Source: Oegoconia quadripuncta (Eukaryota > Arthropoda > Insecta > Lepidoptera > Autostichidae). From it: a stretch of 64,000 bases of DNA. Position 1 is the first letter of the stretch. Each line of letters opens with the position of its first letter. The stretch lies in contig OX438741.1 in the NCBI GenBank assembly GCA_949316235.1, positions 16,617,124-16,681,123 on the forward strand, given 5' to 3'. A model generated the notes under the pieces. The model did no database searches. It saw nothing but the letters and a program-made list of their open reading frames with translations, and was not told where the DNA came from. Positions 12,309 through 23,060 of this stretch are shown here, one piece after another. A program made the translations under genes and the position numbers.

Positions 12309-12999
12309 TTGTTTTCCAATATTTGCCTTATTCCGTATTTTTCCTTGGCATTTCTATCTTAAAGGAAAAAATGATCTATCATACTCAACACATTTAATAC
12401 TATCGTTAAAAGCTCACCTTATGAAATGTACTGAAACGCACAAGTGACAGTGGGTGGGTGGGACTCATCGCCGTTGAAACGTGCCATTCTATTGATGTTT
12501 TTATTTTTTTATGCACAACGGGTTAGCACTTGACCTCACTCACATCTGATGTTAAGTGAAGATTTTATTTATTTATAGTTTATTGTACACTAATCATAAA
12601 AACAGTACAGCAATAAAGAGGATGTACAAAGGTGCTAGCTTATCTCTAAAACGAGATTTCTTCCAGCAAGACCGTGAGTGACAAGAGTGAGAATTGAAGT
12701 GGATAGACATACATACGTGTACAGATATAATAATAATAAATAACTAATAATAGTAATATAATATATAATACTTGTATACACATACTTATATGTACAATAC
12801 ATATACCTACTTACATATCTAAATACATATTATGTACAGAATATTTAAGAAACCTATAGTACCTGTGTGTTACAAATACCTATATCTGCAATATTTTGCT
12901 ATGATTGCGGAAGATGAAATACAGTAGGTACATACAAGCCATTATTTATTTATATTTGATGCACACACATTTCCAAATACATGCACACTTACATATGCA
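12309..12999. other. No gene; contains a SINE-B scrap at 12507-12562
   Basis: The scrap reads 'atgcacaacgggttagcact' then 'gatgttaagtgaagat', which is the 3' end of SINE-B on the minus strand. The rest is AT-rich and includes an AATA/TATA-rich patch at 12725-12850. Confidence 0.55.
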
Positions 13000-13260
13000 A
13001 ATGTGGATGCACTCAATCATAGCTATTGTGAAAATATCGTAATAAATAATTGTGCGCGAAAGATCTTAGGACGACGACGACGTAAGGGAGCGACTGAAAA
13101 TCAGCGTCCGTCCAAGTGGGCAGACACTATGCTGAGTCGTACCCTTATTTTAGTCGGCTGTAGCATTTTGCACCGTTTTTGTAATCATGTTTTAGTTTTA
13201 CTCTGTGTTGTGCTATAGTACGGCTAAATAAAAGTATTTTCTTTCTTTCTTTCTTTCTTC
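13000..13260 (+). mobile_element. Probable LINE 3' end with (CTTT)n tail
   Basis: A short open frame near 13050-13130 contains an Arg-rich 'GRRRRKGATENQRPSKWAD' stretch reminiscent of RTE C-termini. It is followed by AATAAAAG and a CTTT microsatellite at about 13238-13259. The assignment is tentative. Confidence 0.35.
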
Positions 13261-13509
13261 AATACAATAAAAATTATTAATTGTAAGCCAAGCCCAAGTA
13301 GTGTTCCGTTAGTCGCTTCTTGAAAATCCCAATGGAGGCGCTGTCACGAACTTCACCAACACGAAGATGAGGTCGAAGGTGGATATTCACAACTAAATTC
13401 TTTGTGCCCACCATGTGCACGGCACACTCCTAGGGACCTTATCCCGGAGAGTTTATTTCTTTTTGGTTGATAAGTGTAATCGGAATATATTTTATTGGCT
13501 TTGTTGAAA

Positions 13510-14235
13510 TATTTTCTATATCAGGTCCTTACCTATGAAATTGGCGTTTTGTATGAAGAATTTCAATAAGACTATTATGTAGTGGTAGAGCCACGCTGTA
13601 AGCTAGTTTATCTTTTAGCTTGCAGCATGAATGGGCCGCCTCGACCGGGGAAGTACCACCCTCTCGCAGAAGACCGACGTCTGAGTAGTGGCATTTTGCC
13701 ACTGCGCTTCGTCCGGTGAGCGAGGGCGCCGGAGGCCTAATCTCCCAGTCTTTCTCCAGAATGACACCTTCCTCAAAGGCCGGCAACGCATCTGTGACCC
13801 TTTTGGTGTTGCGGGTGTCCATGGGCGGCGGTGATTGCTTTTCATCAGGTGACCCGCATGCTCGTTTGCCGCCCTCTCATATACAAACATTTTTGAAAAT
13901 TTTTTGGGAACGGCGAATCCAAATTTAGCTAAACTTTGTGTGTATTATCGGATAACATTAAGTTAAATATAGGCAGTGTTAATTTTTAAAAGTAACCGCT
14001 TTATAAAAGTTTCTGCGAATCTAAGAAATAATATGGGAAGCTCATGAAAAGAGCTGTGTTCAAGTTATAGCTCAGACATTTAAAAAATATTTCATGTGAA
14101 ACCTTGAAAATGTATTCTATTTTCCAAATAAAAAACAAATTTGGAAATAGCTATAGAATCGTAGGAGTTGGTACATTATGATTAACGAAGAAAAAATCTC
14201 CAATTTCATAGATAAATACCTAATATTATACCTTT
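13510..14235. mobile_element. MITE family M, copy 1 (carries a nested SINE-E)
   Basis: Inverted ends: 'aggtccttacctatgaaattgg' at 13521-13543 and its counterpart 'caatttcatagataaatacc' ending near 14220. The interior right of 13890 matches copy M2 (32185-32640) nearly base for base, for example 'taagttaaatataggc' and 'accgctttataaaagttt'. It has no coding capacity. The nested SINE makes it longer than M2. Confidence 0.8.
13579..13886 (+). mobile_element. SINE-E copy 1, nested in MITE M1
   Basis: It shares 'gtagagccacgctg', 'ctcgaccggggaagtaccac', 'gtccggtgagcgagggcgcc' and the 3' end 'cgtttgccgccctctcatat' with the copy at 34160-34591. It lacks an internal ~110-bp block present there. Short frames on both strands are products of the repeat. 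Confidence 0.75.
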
Positions 14236-14880
14236 TTATTTCTGCTGTTGGTGTACTGAATAAAATAATTGAAAAATAAATAACTTGCCTCTTTATCATC
14301 TATGGTTTGTTTACTATGTTGGATGTACGGAATCCTTTCAGTTCAAGTTACAATGCATCTGATTGATTGAATCACTACAATGTATACACTTACGCATCTC
14401 CATAAACACCAAATTGGGGCCGCAACAGCTTGTTTCAGAGACTCTCCGGTTTAACGGCCTCTCTGCTGATAAACAGGGAGGACTTTGTTGTAGAGTAGTT
14501 TTGTTTAACTGCCTTAAAAATGTCGGTTTTTACGAGTGTAGAGTGAAGCGTTTGAAATATTCATCAAGATATTGAATAGGTCGTGTAATCGAGTTGCGTA
14601 TTGCCCGACTTTGGATGGATGGTAATGATTTTTGTTTGTCTTTCAGCGTATCCAGTACGGCATTACTATACTCTACCAAATGACTATAAATTGAAAATTT
14701 ATCAAAATCAGCGCTATTTCAACCAGATAACCAAATCAACTGTGTTCAAAGCTAAATGTTATATTTATATGTTATAAATTATCCAACTATGATAAAGTAC
14801 ATCTGCTGTTCTTGAGCTCCACAACTTCAAACACTACGTCAATTTATATTCAGTCCCACCTACTATCACTCATCACAACG
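14236..14880. other. No recognisable gene
   Basis: AT-rich. Short frames have no recognised domain. Confidence 0.4.
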
Positions 14881-14881
14881 A

Positions 14882-15390
14882 CCTGTTTGGTGACCACTAC
14901 ACCAAACAGGTATAAACGTTGACTGCTATACTAAAAGGTCGCGGGTTCGAATCCCGCCAGGGGTATGTGTTTATATGATGAATACAGACATGGTGTACTA
15001 GAGTTATGGATGTTTTTCATTTATATATGTATTTATATTTATGTGGTAATTTATTTATATACATATTATTTTTTCTTTTATTTTTTCATAAAATAATTTT
15101 CAATTGTTGTGTACACTATTTTCTGCCCAATCTAATAAACACTATGTATCTCTAAGGTTTGAAGGTCTGGTAGAAAACTCTATCGGAGTTATGCTCGCCT
15201 TTGTACATTTTATATACAATGCATATTTCTATAACAATTTTGTGTACAATAAAGATATTAAGATATTATATTTATTTACATAAAAAAAATGTATTTGTGT
15301 AATATATCAGCCACCTGGTATCCATAATACAAGCCTAGTTGCTTAGTGTGGAACTAGATGACGCTGTGTGTACCTATGTCCAAGGATTTT
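14882..15390 (+). mobile_element. SINE-A copy 2, split by a LINE 3' end
   Basis: The head at 14882-15060 has GGTTCGAATCCC near 14945. The tail at about 15270-15390 ('ctggtatccataatacaagc', 'gtggaactagatgacgctg') completes it. The intervening ~205 bp ends with 'gtgtacaataaagatatt' and looks like a truncated LINE 3' untranslated end. The head starts with an 11-bp inverted repeat, CCTGTTTGGTG / CACCAAACAGG, at 14882-14910. Confidence 0.65.
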
Positions 15391-15665
15391 TATTTGTTTT
15401 TCTTTATACTCACTCGCACATATTATCACTCATCAATCACTATTTCAAGAGTCTAAAAATAGCTATTAATTTAGGGTTTCCTCTTGTTTGGCTTCCAAGT
15501 TGCTCTGCTCCTTAGGGGATAGCTGAAAATCAGTGTTTTGCTCAATGAGCAATCTAATACACTGAGCTATGACCCATTTGTACTGCTGCAGCACACACAT
15601 GCGTTAGTGTTACAATATAAAGTTATTGTTATTGATTTGTTACCTTATCACATACACATACATTA

Positions 15666-16004
15666 ACCGCCTCCGTGGCTCAATGTAAACAACACTGCGT
15701 TTACGATTCGGAGGTCGCGGGTTCGATCCCCAGCGGGGTACATGTTTAAGTACTCGGTTTGGTTGGTGGTAGGGCATATTAAAATGCCCGCCTGGCTAGC
15801 TACCACCACCGTATCTAAATCTGCCGCCAAGCAGCAATGTTAATAGCATTGTTGTGTTCCCGTAGTCAGAGATAAGATAGCCAGTCCCCCAAATGTGTTG
15901 GGGTTTCCGGGTTAGTACGCTTCCACCATCGACCTCATCTTCACTTAACATCAGGTGTGATTGAGGTCAAGTACGAACCCGTCGTGCATAAAAAAAAAAA
16001 AAAA
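15666..16004 (+). mobile_element. SINE-B copy 1, full length
   Basis: The tRNA-like head is 'ccgcctccgtggctcaatg', with the B-box GGTTCGATCCCCAGCGGGG near 15720-15737. The body contains 'gccgccaagcagcaatgtt' and 'cccccaaatgtgttggggtt', and it ends 'cgtgcat' plus 15 A. It is the best reference copy for the family, which also occurs at 1479, 12507, 16642, 25604, 29645, 38269, 38862, 39435 and 63620. Confidence 0.85.
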
Positions 16005-16228
16005 ACTGTGTGTGTGTGTGTGTGTGACTGTGGAAATAAATAAACGCTTTATTAATCTAAATACCCTTGAAACGGCTTAACCGATTTCCATTAAACACAA
16101 CTAAGAGCTTATCCCCGAATTTAATCTTAAAAGTTTAGAAAACATTACTGAATGTATTATTATTTTATGATACAAGAGTTTTTCAGACAAGTTTAACAAT
16201 AATGATACTAGTTTTTTGATTCTCCTGA

Positions 16229-16308
16229 CTTTGTAAGCTAAGTCATGAAAAACAGGTGAGTTTACCTACTGGTAAACTCACCTGTTTTTCATGACTTAGC
16301 TTACAAAG
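16229..16308. repeat. Perfect 38-bp palindrome with 4-base loop
   Basis: The arms 16229-16266 and 16271-16308 are exact reverse complements around TACT. No similar sequence was seen elsewhere in the window. Confidence 0.95.
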
Positions 16309-16641
16309 CTGGTACTTCAATTCCAAAACTATAAATAGAAAAATTAAAAAAAAACAGATACGAGAGTACATTAGTACCTACCTAATAACAAATCTTTAGG
16401 GCAGATAAGGACACACGTTGTGCGTCAGTTCAGAGGAAGCGGGGTCATGGGTTCAATCCTTATCTCACGGTATAAGACTAGGTGTCAGCGATAACGCGAG
16501 GTAATGTCCCGATACTGGGAAATATCGTGTGTTGAAGTTAAATACTTATATTTCCACTTCTTATTACAATATTTATTCTTGCCCTTATTTCCTTATGCAG
16601 TTCTCCCTTTGTGCATGCCTTAAAAATAGGAAGATACCTTT

Positions 16642-16959
16642 TTTTTTTATGAACAACGGGTTGGTGCTTTGCCTCAATCACACCTGATGTTAAGTGAAGA
16701 TGAGGTCGAAGGTGGAAGCGTACTGACCCGGAAAGCCCAACAGATTTGCGGGACTGACTATCTTACCTCTGGCAACCGGAACACAACAATGCTATTAATA
16801 TTCCTGCTTGGCGGCAGATTTAGATAAGATGGTGGTAACTAGTCAGGCGGATATTTAAAATGCCCTACCACCAACCAAACCGAGTACTTAAACATGTACC
16901 CCACTGGTGATCGAACCCGCGACCTCCGAATCGTAAATCCAATGTTGTTTACACAATAT
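16642..16959 (-). mobile_element. SINE-B copy 2
   Basis: Full-length antisense copy: 'caacgggttggtgct' (3' end), 'gcttggcggcagatttagat', and the B-box complement 'gatcgaacccgcgacctcc' near 16910. It has scattered substitutions relative to copy 1. Confidence 0.85.
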
Positions 16960-16966
16960 TAAGTTT

Positions 16967-17021
16967 CAAAAGTCAGAATGCACAAATTATAAGAATTATA
17001 AAGAAAATTGCAATTTCACTG
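16967..17021 (+). repeat. Dispersed repeat G, copy 1
   Basis: About 50 bp are nearly identical to 33566-33618, including 'gtcagaatgcacaaattata' and 'ataaagaaaattgca'. Source unknown. Confidence 0.7.
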
Positions 17022-17318
17022 ATTCCTAAATTATACTCTGTAGTTCCTTGGCGCGTTTCTACTAAACTAAGATCGAATTAAAATATTGTATGAAAAAAGC
17101 ATAGACTTAAATACTCCATAGTATCGACCAAACAGATCGAACTAAATATTGTATGAAAAAAGTAATGCCTGCCAACCGAAGCCGCCGTCCTTAAAAATAC
17201 TAAAAAACAGCGCGCCAACTACACACGGAATTTGTTAATATTTTAACTATACATACCTAGTTTGTAAAAATAATAACTAATATTGGTTTTTCAAATTCCC
17301 CATGTTAGATAAAAGGAC

Positions 17319-17880
17319 ATGTTTCTACAATCTGCCGCCAACGACTTGGCCATGTCTGTACACCGGTTCATCTCCATAAACTTTGGATTAGGGATAATTC
17401 CATATGTGAATGCGGACTAGATGAAGGCACTCTAGACCATATATTCTTCACCTGCCCCAAAAATAAATTTTCCTTGTATGACGTACTTCCCCCTGCCGAT
17501 TTCCCTCGTCCCATTATATTTAAATCTCTCCTTAGATATTCGTTTATAAACTCCCCTATTATTCTTATTTTATCTAAATTTATTACAATTAACAATATAA
17601 AACTATAACAACTAACAAATTGTGATCGTCCTTGTGTTGTTCTGTTTGTTTTAGATACGCAGTGTGTCAGCTAATACCGTTCTTTGGCTAAACATACGCT
17701 AGCCCCTTCAAACACCAGTATTTGGCAGAATTACTACAAAGTAGTAGTTGCCATTAAATTAAAAAGTGAAAGTGAAGTGAACTAATATATTTACATATAA
17801 GCGCTTCTTGTGTTTTTTTCGCATAGAGGTCCCTAATCACCGTATAGTTGACCATACAACAAATAATAAATAAATAAATA
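17319..17880 (+). pseudogene. 5'-truncated Jockey-like LINE, C-terminal coding end plus 3' UTR
   Basis: An open frame of about 96 codons (17319-17606) reads to a stop. It contains a Cys/His motif of the 'CECGLDEGTLDHIFFTCP' form, typical of the zinc-knuckle-like C-terminus of Jockey-clade proteins, plus the usual 'RQRLGHV' segment before it. The catalytic reverse transcriptase is missing. The untranslated end runs to an AATA-repeat tail at about 17860-17880, directly against SINE-A3. Confidence 0.75.
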
Positions 17881-18112
17881 CCCTTAAACCTATACACAGC
17901 ACCATCTAGTTCCACAGTAAGCAACTATAGGCTTGTGTTGTGGATACCAGACGGTTGATACACTACATAAAAACATTTTTTTTTTGTAAATAAAAACATC
18001 CATAACTCGGGTACACATTCATCACACAAATATATGCCCCTAGCGGGATTAGAACCAGCAACCTTATGGTAAAGTGTCCAGAGTTGCCAACCGCTACACT
18101 AAACAGGTCGTG
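17881..18112 (-). mobile_element. SINE-A copy 3
   Basis: Antisense full-length copy: 'agttccacagtaagcaacta', 'gcttgtgttgtggataccag', then the B-box complement 'gggattagaacc' (mutated) near 18047. It abuts the tail of the LINE at 17319-17880. Confidence 0.8.
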
Positions 18113-18299
18113 AACCATAGAAATTCCTGTTACCTACACTCAGCGAAAGGAACAAATGAGTTTTCAACTGAATAATGGTATTATTTGAGAGTACATACGT
18201 AGAGTTAGAGTACCGCTCTAGGTTCAAAATAGTGCCCCCGCCGTAAATTCAAATTCAAATTCAAATTATTTAAAATTTATTAAAAAAAAAATCATTGAA

Positions 18300-18480
18300 A
18301 CTCCTCTTTTTTTTTCTTTTTTTTTTTTATTTATGATTGACTGGATACGCGTTTGACCACAATCTCACCTGATGGAAAGTGACCATGTGGTCGGAGATGA
18401 AGCACGCGATCTCAGTAAATGCCTATTCACTCTGCTCTTGAAGATCCCAATCCCTCTATCTTCTCCGTGGTTGTCAATAT
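18300..18480 (-). mobile_element. LINE 3'-end fragment (type also at 34930)
   Basis: It shares 'acaatctcacctgatggaaa', 'aaatgcctattcactct' and 'cttgaagatcc' with 34936-35050, where the minus strand encodes 'RIFKSRVNRHLLG'. No intact frame remains here. Confidence 0.6.
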
Positions 18481-18935
18481 GATTTCTAAGTTATTTCTGA
18501 GCAAACAAATGGCATGTATTTTTATTTAATTATTATTATTATTATTTTTTATATATGTATATATATTTAATATTATATATTTATATATTTAATATATATA
18601 TGTATATATATAAATTTGTGTGTGTTATGTAGTCAATAATATATTATATGTTTAAGTGCAGTTAAATTATCTAGTTATAGTTGGTAGGCTTAGTTTATGT
18701 ATTTTTATCTTTACGTTATATTTTTTACCAACTATAAAATACACCCGTATTGCTACTATTAGTGCAAACCTCACCTACTGGTAGCTTGTATCTTTACCCT
18801 AAGGTTTGCCTGGAAGAGATCGCTGTTAGCGATAAGGCCGCCTTTTTTGTGCGATTAATGATGTACGCTGTATTCTTCATGTAGCTTTTGTTAATTGTGC
18901 AATAAAGAGTATTTGAATTGAATTTGAATTGAATT
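18481..18935. other. AT-rich, ending in a probable LINE tail
   Basis: A TATATA-rich tract occupies 18545-18615. 'gcaataaagagtatttgaa' followed by a TGAAT-type repeat at about 18898-18940 looks like a LINE poly(A) signal and tail. Confidence 0.45.
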
Positions 18936-19544
18936 ATTTATTTTGCCAGAATATAGGTACACAATGGTGTTTTCGTGTTAAAAATAAGGCCCATTACATT
19001 CTGCCTTTTGAGCATGCAAAATTTAACGAATTATATCTAATTATAACTACCTATTATTAATTAATTATACACTTTAAATTATATCTAATTTTAATTATAT
19101 CGAATTATATCTAATTATATAGAAATATTATTTTGCACCCTCGTTATACGATCTACTGTATCTTGTTATAAATTAGTGCCTAAACTCTAAAGACCAGTCC
19201 ACAGTCACTAGAACGTCTTTAAACAGTCGCACTTCCCTAATTTAATTACCTACATATTCTTTTCCGAGAACTAATACAGTCCTGGACACAAAGATCGTCT
19301 TACATTCATACCCACCCACAAGATACGTACATAATGCATTGGAATAATATCTCTAATTTCTTGTAAGTAGGGCTTATTTTTATTTGCGAGGTTGGTTCAA
19401 AGAAGCCGGTTTTACCTGCAAAAGGTGTGGCCATGTGTGGAATGTGTCGCCATAGCATAAATGCCATAGAACACAGTAGCTCAACATCATAATTGTAACA
19501 AGAAAGTTATCCTGGATTTTCAAATTAAATTTGAATTGTGCATT
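18936..19544. other. No recognisable gene
   Basis: There is a local 'attatatctaatt' repeat cluster at 19020-19110. Confidence 0.4.
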
Positions 19545-19846
19545 CATCATCAGCCTGTAAACATCCCACTGCAGGGATGTAGGCCTACCATCGTATATGA
19601 GGGAGGATGGGCCATAATCCACCAGGCTGGCCCAATGCGGGTTGGGGACTTCATATGCCTTATTTTTATTTCTCAGGCATGCAGGTTTCTTCACGATATT
19701 TTCCTTCACCGTTTAAGAGCAGTCGGATAAATGTATATAAGTAATTTAATTAAATTTAAAAAGTCATTGGTACATGGCCTGCCTAGGAATTGAATCCAGA
19801 CCTCCTAAATTGGGAGACCGCGTCTTAATCGCTGAGCCACCGACGC
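19545..19846 (-). mobile_element. SINE-D copy 1
   Basis: On the minus strand it starts with a tRNA-like 'agcgtcggtggctcagcgat' head and has a B-box near 19780-19800. It continues through 'acggtgaaggaaaatatcgt' to 'gggatgtttacaggctgatg'. A second copy at 32057-32813 is split by a MITE. Confidence 0.8.
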
Positions 19847-21205
19847 TTCAAATTGTGAATCACAAGGTTTCCAACTCCTAGCTACTGCACTGGAACTCTG
19901 CTGTCAAATGAAGCTTTCAAATGACACACGGAAATAGGTCAACAAACACACATAGTGTGTTTGAGTTTCCTCTTCACGCGTGTTGGGCTACTGGGTAGTT
20001 TTTAACGCAACTGTGTACGGTCTACTGCGACAATAAATGGACGGTACATGTGGTGTGGGACCCAGGTAAAGGTTTTTTGTATTGAGGTAGACAGCGGCTC
20101 GGGCTTAGGATAACATTATATTTTGTGTCACCACAAAATGGCGTACGGTAAAGAGAATATAGAAATAGATTTTTTACAGTTTCGTGGTATTTCGTTAAAA
20201 ATTTGAGATTTCTTTCTCAATACAACTTAATATTAGTACATTCCGTCCTGTGGCGCCCTGCATAAATTAAGATATATATTTAAATACAGCTTTATATCAA
20301 AAATATTGCTTTCACCTGCACTCGAAAAAGATAATTAAAAATAATATCTAAATGGCTTTAAGCATGTAAGTAAGCATGTAAGTATTTGTCTTTCTTAATA
20401 ACAACGGCTTTTCGATTTGAATTTTTATTACAAAATAATTCCTTCCTAATGCAATGGTCAGAAAGCTATCGTAATACAAAGAAATATAAAAATATAGATT
20501 ATAGTAAATAAATATATTCAAAGGTATTAATACACTTTGTTCTATGACGTTAGCTATGAACTGAAATGAAAATGTAGATAATGAAAGACTACCAGCGCCA
20601 TCTAGCGTCAAGTAGCGGTGAGTAAAAAGAGTCGACTGTTCGTTTTAAGTTAAAATACTTACTGAAAATAGATTTTCAACCTCCGACGATAAAAGGCAGG
20701 TGTTTTGTGTTTGACGGTGTGTGTGCGTGTGTGTGTGCCCAGCCTTTGTCCGAGTGTATCTTAGTAATTAATGCTTGATCAGATTTTTTACCCTTTTTAA
20801 AATAAAAAGGATAATAAACAATATATAAGTATGATTGATTACCTCAATTTATGTTATTATATAGATATACAAGTAAACGTATATTATATCTCATGTTATC
20901 TTATCTATTCTATAAGATATAATCCACTGGTACGCTGTCAGTGTAAATCTGGGGCAAGTCGTCGATACATCGAACCCGATGGGGCGTTCCGCGAATTGGC
21001 CGACATGCTCCCATTTCAGGATGACTCGTCGATCTTCATCGACATGTTTATCATAATACGAAATGATTTTTAACCGACTTTGTAACTTATTGTAAACAAT
21101 ATAGAGTTTATATAACTTCTGCTTTATTTTGTAAGTACATTGAAATAGTCAATTTTACATTTTTAAGCTACTGCTTGTCCATACATGCTGCTTATAATAT
21201 ACTAC
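19847..21205. other. No recognisable gene
   Basis: It contains a GT-rich run near 20716-20740 and a compositionally GC-richer island at 20930-21040 with a short open frame but no recognised domain. Confidence 0.4.
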
Positions 21206-22516
21206 TCTGTGTAAAAAGTATCGGGAATATGTCAATAAAAAGACCCGCGTAAAAGAGGTCGTTCTAATTTTTTTACTGCATGTTGGTAGCACTGTACTGA
21301 TTTAGCGCGCAAAATTTGAGCGGGATCTGTCATTTAATTTGTTTTAAACTACACTTTTTGTTGGTCATAGTTTTGAGTCCTCGGCGATTTTCACAATGGA
21401 AAATATTGTTGAACAAAGAGTGTGCCTTAAATTTTGTGTTTCAAATGATATTTCATGTGGTGAATCACTAAAAATGTTGCGAAATACCTACGGCGAATCG
21501 TGTATATCGAAAACAAGGGCTTATGAATGGTATAAGGCTTTTAAAGAAGGCCGAGAAGTAGTAGTAGACTTGCCTCGTTCTGGTAGACCTTCAACCGCTA
21601 CGACCAAAGAAAACATCGACAGAATCAAGAAGCTAGTGCTCGAAAATCGACGTATGATTCTGAGAGAGTTGGCTAGTGAGGTGAACATATCTTTTAAGTC
21701 CGTCCACAACATTCTCATTGACATTTTAGGCATGAAACGCGTCGCCGCTCGACTAGTTCCAAAAGAGCTCAATTTTGTTCAAAAAGCGCAGCGAAAGCAT
21801 GTCGCTGAAGACATGGTTTCCCGAGCTTCTACGGATCCGACCTTTATGAAACGTATAATAACTGGCGACGAGACATGGGTTTATGAGTACGACATGCAAA
21901 CAAGCCAACAGTCTTCAGAATGGCGTCTCGAAAACGAGCCGAAACCCAAAAAACCGCGGCAAAGTCGCTCCAAAATCAAGGTGATGCTGACAGTTTTTTT
22001 TGACTACCGTGGTGTGGTTCACTCCGAATTCCTTCCAGAGGGAGAAACAGTGAATAAAGAATATTATTTAGACGTCATGAAGCGTTTGCGTGAGAGTATC
22101 CGCCGAAAACGTCCAGATTTGTGGCAACACAACTCATGGATGCTGCACCATGATAATGCATCATCACACACAGCCATTATAGTGAAAGAGTTTTTAGCGA
22201 AAAATTCAACAAAAGTTCTCGACCAAGCACCGTATTCACCTGATATGGCTCCGTCTGACTTTTTTTATTTCCCAAGTTAAAATTACCACTTCGAGGAAAA
22301 CGTTTTGAGTCGATAGAAGCCATAAAAGAAAATTCGCTGAATGAGCTAAAGGTCATACCGCAAATAGCCTATGAAAAATGTATGGAAGACTGGGTGAAGC
22401 GGTGGAGATGTTGTATTGCAAGCGATGGGGCCTACTTTGAAGGCGATAAAATAAATTTAGATGAATAATTTGTATTTTTTGTTTTATTGACAAATTCCCG
22501 ATACTTAGTACACTGA
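21206..22516 (+). mobile_element. mariner-family DNA transposon
   Basis: Inverted ends: 'agtatcgggaatatgtcaat' at about 21218-21237 and its counterpart 'attgacaaattcccgatact' at about 22486-22505. The outer ~12 bases are more diverged. The length of about 1.3 kb is usual for mariner elements. It encloses one transposase gene with a late frameshift, and the flanks are TA-rich as expected for TA target sites. Confidence 0.85.
21396..22468 (+). pseudogene. mariner transposase, frameshifted near the C-terminus
   Basis: The enzyme would cut and rejoin transposon ends in the nucleus. The frame is open for 294 codons. The N-terminal helix-turn-helix half includes 'DLPRSGRPST' (about residues 59-68) and a second helix set around 'LASEVNISFKSVHNIL'. 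The catalytic half shows 'GDETWVYEYD' (first Asp, about residue 157), 'HHDNASSHT' (second Asp, about residue 250) and 'YSPDMAPSDFF' with the third Asp, giving the D,D34D layout of mariner. One base appears lost just after this motif, near 22270. Beyond it the next frame carries the normal C-terminus to a stop at 22466-22468. The copy is therefore probably inactive as transposase, although the ends remain. Confidence 0.9.
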
Positions 22517-22918
22517 ATGTATGTGGGATATTTGATATTCGTAGGCTAGCAATCATTTAATTTTGATAATTTTCTGAGATTTGCAGCAGGTAACATTGTT
22601 TTGGCAAGAAATCTGCGGTGAAGAAGAAGTTATACAGAATTTACCAGATTTATTACGTGACAAGAAATTTTTCAAGCCTCTCGTCAAATATATTTTAAAC
22701 ACAGTGAACGAATTATAGTGCTGTAAAAGTGTCATAAAGACCAATGTGTTGAGTGTTAAAAAAAAAAGACTGGCTCAAAAGGACAAGTTTCCAGAGCCGT
22801 AAAAATTAATTACAAAAAAAAAAAAAGAAAAAGACGTAAGCTGTCAATATGTCGAGGGAGTTATTTTAAAGTTTTGTTGATCATAATCCAATTGTTTCCG
22901 TTCACTGATCCCACATAT
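22517..22918. other. No recognisable gene
   Basis: Two A-rich runs (22759-22768 and 22816-22834) suggest retroposed material without a recognisable body. Confidence 0.4.
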
Positions 22919-23060
22919 GCCTGCCGAGGTACAAGTTAGATACCACGACGCTGGTCTTCCGTGGACTCCTTGAGCCAGACAACACAACCACGCGCAGCAT
23001 CGTCATCTTTGGATAACATATTTATGTTACAATTTATACAATATATACAGAACATACATA
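22919..23060 (+). repeat. Dispersed repeat F, copy 2
   Basis: It matches 11558-11700, including 'accacgacgctggtcttccg' and 'caaccacgcgcagca'. Confidence 0.7.

Noticed and set aside
13529..13928. Overlapping frames on both strands at 13529-13928 and 34201-34644
   Set aside because: They fall within SINE-E copies and recur at both sites because the repeat recurs.
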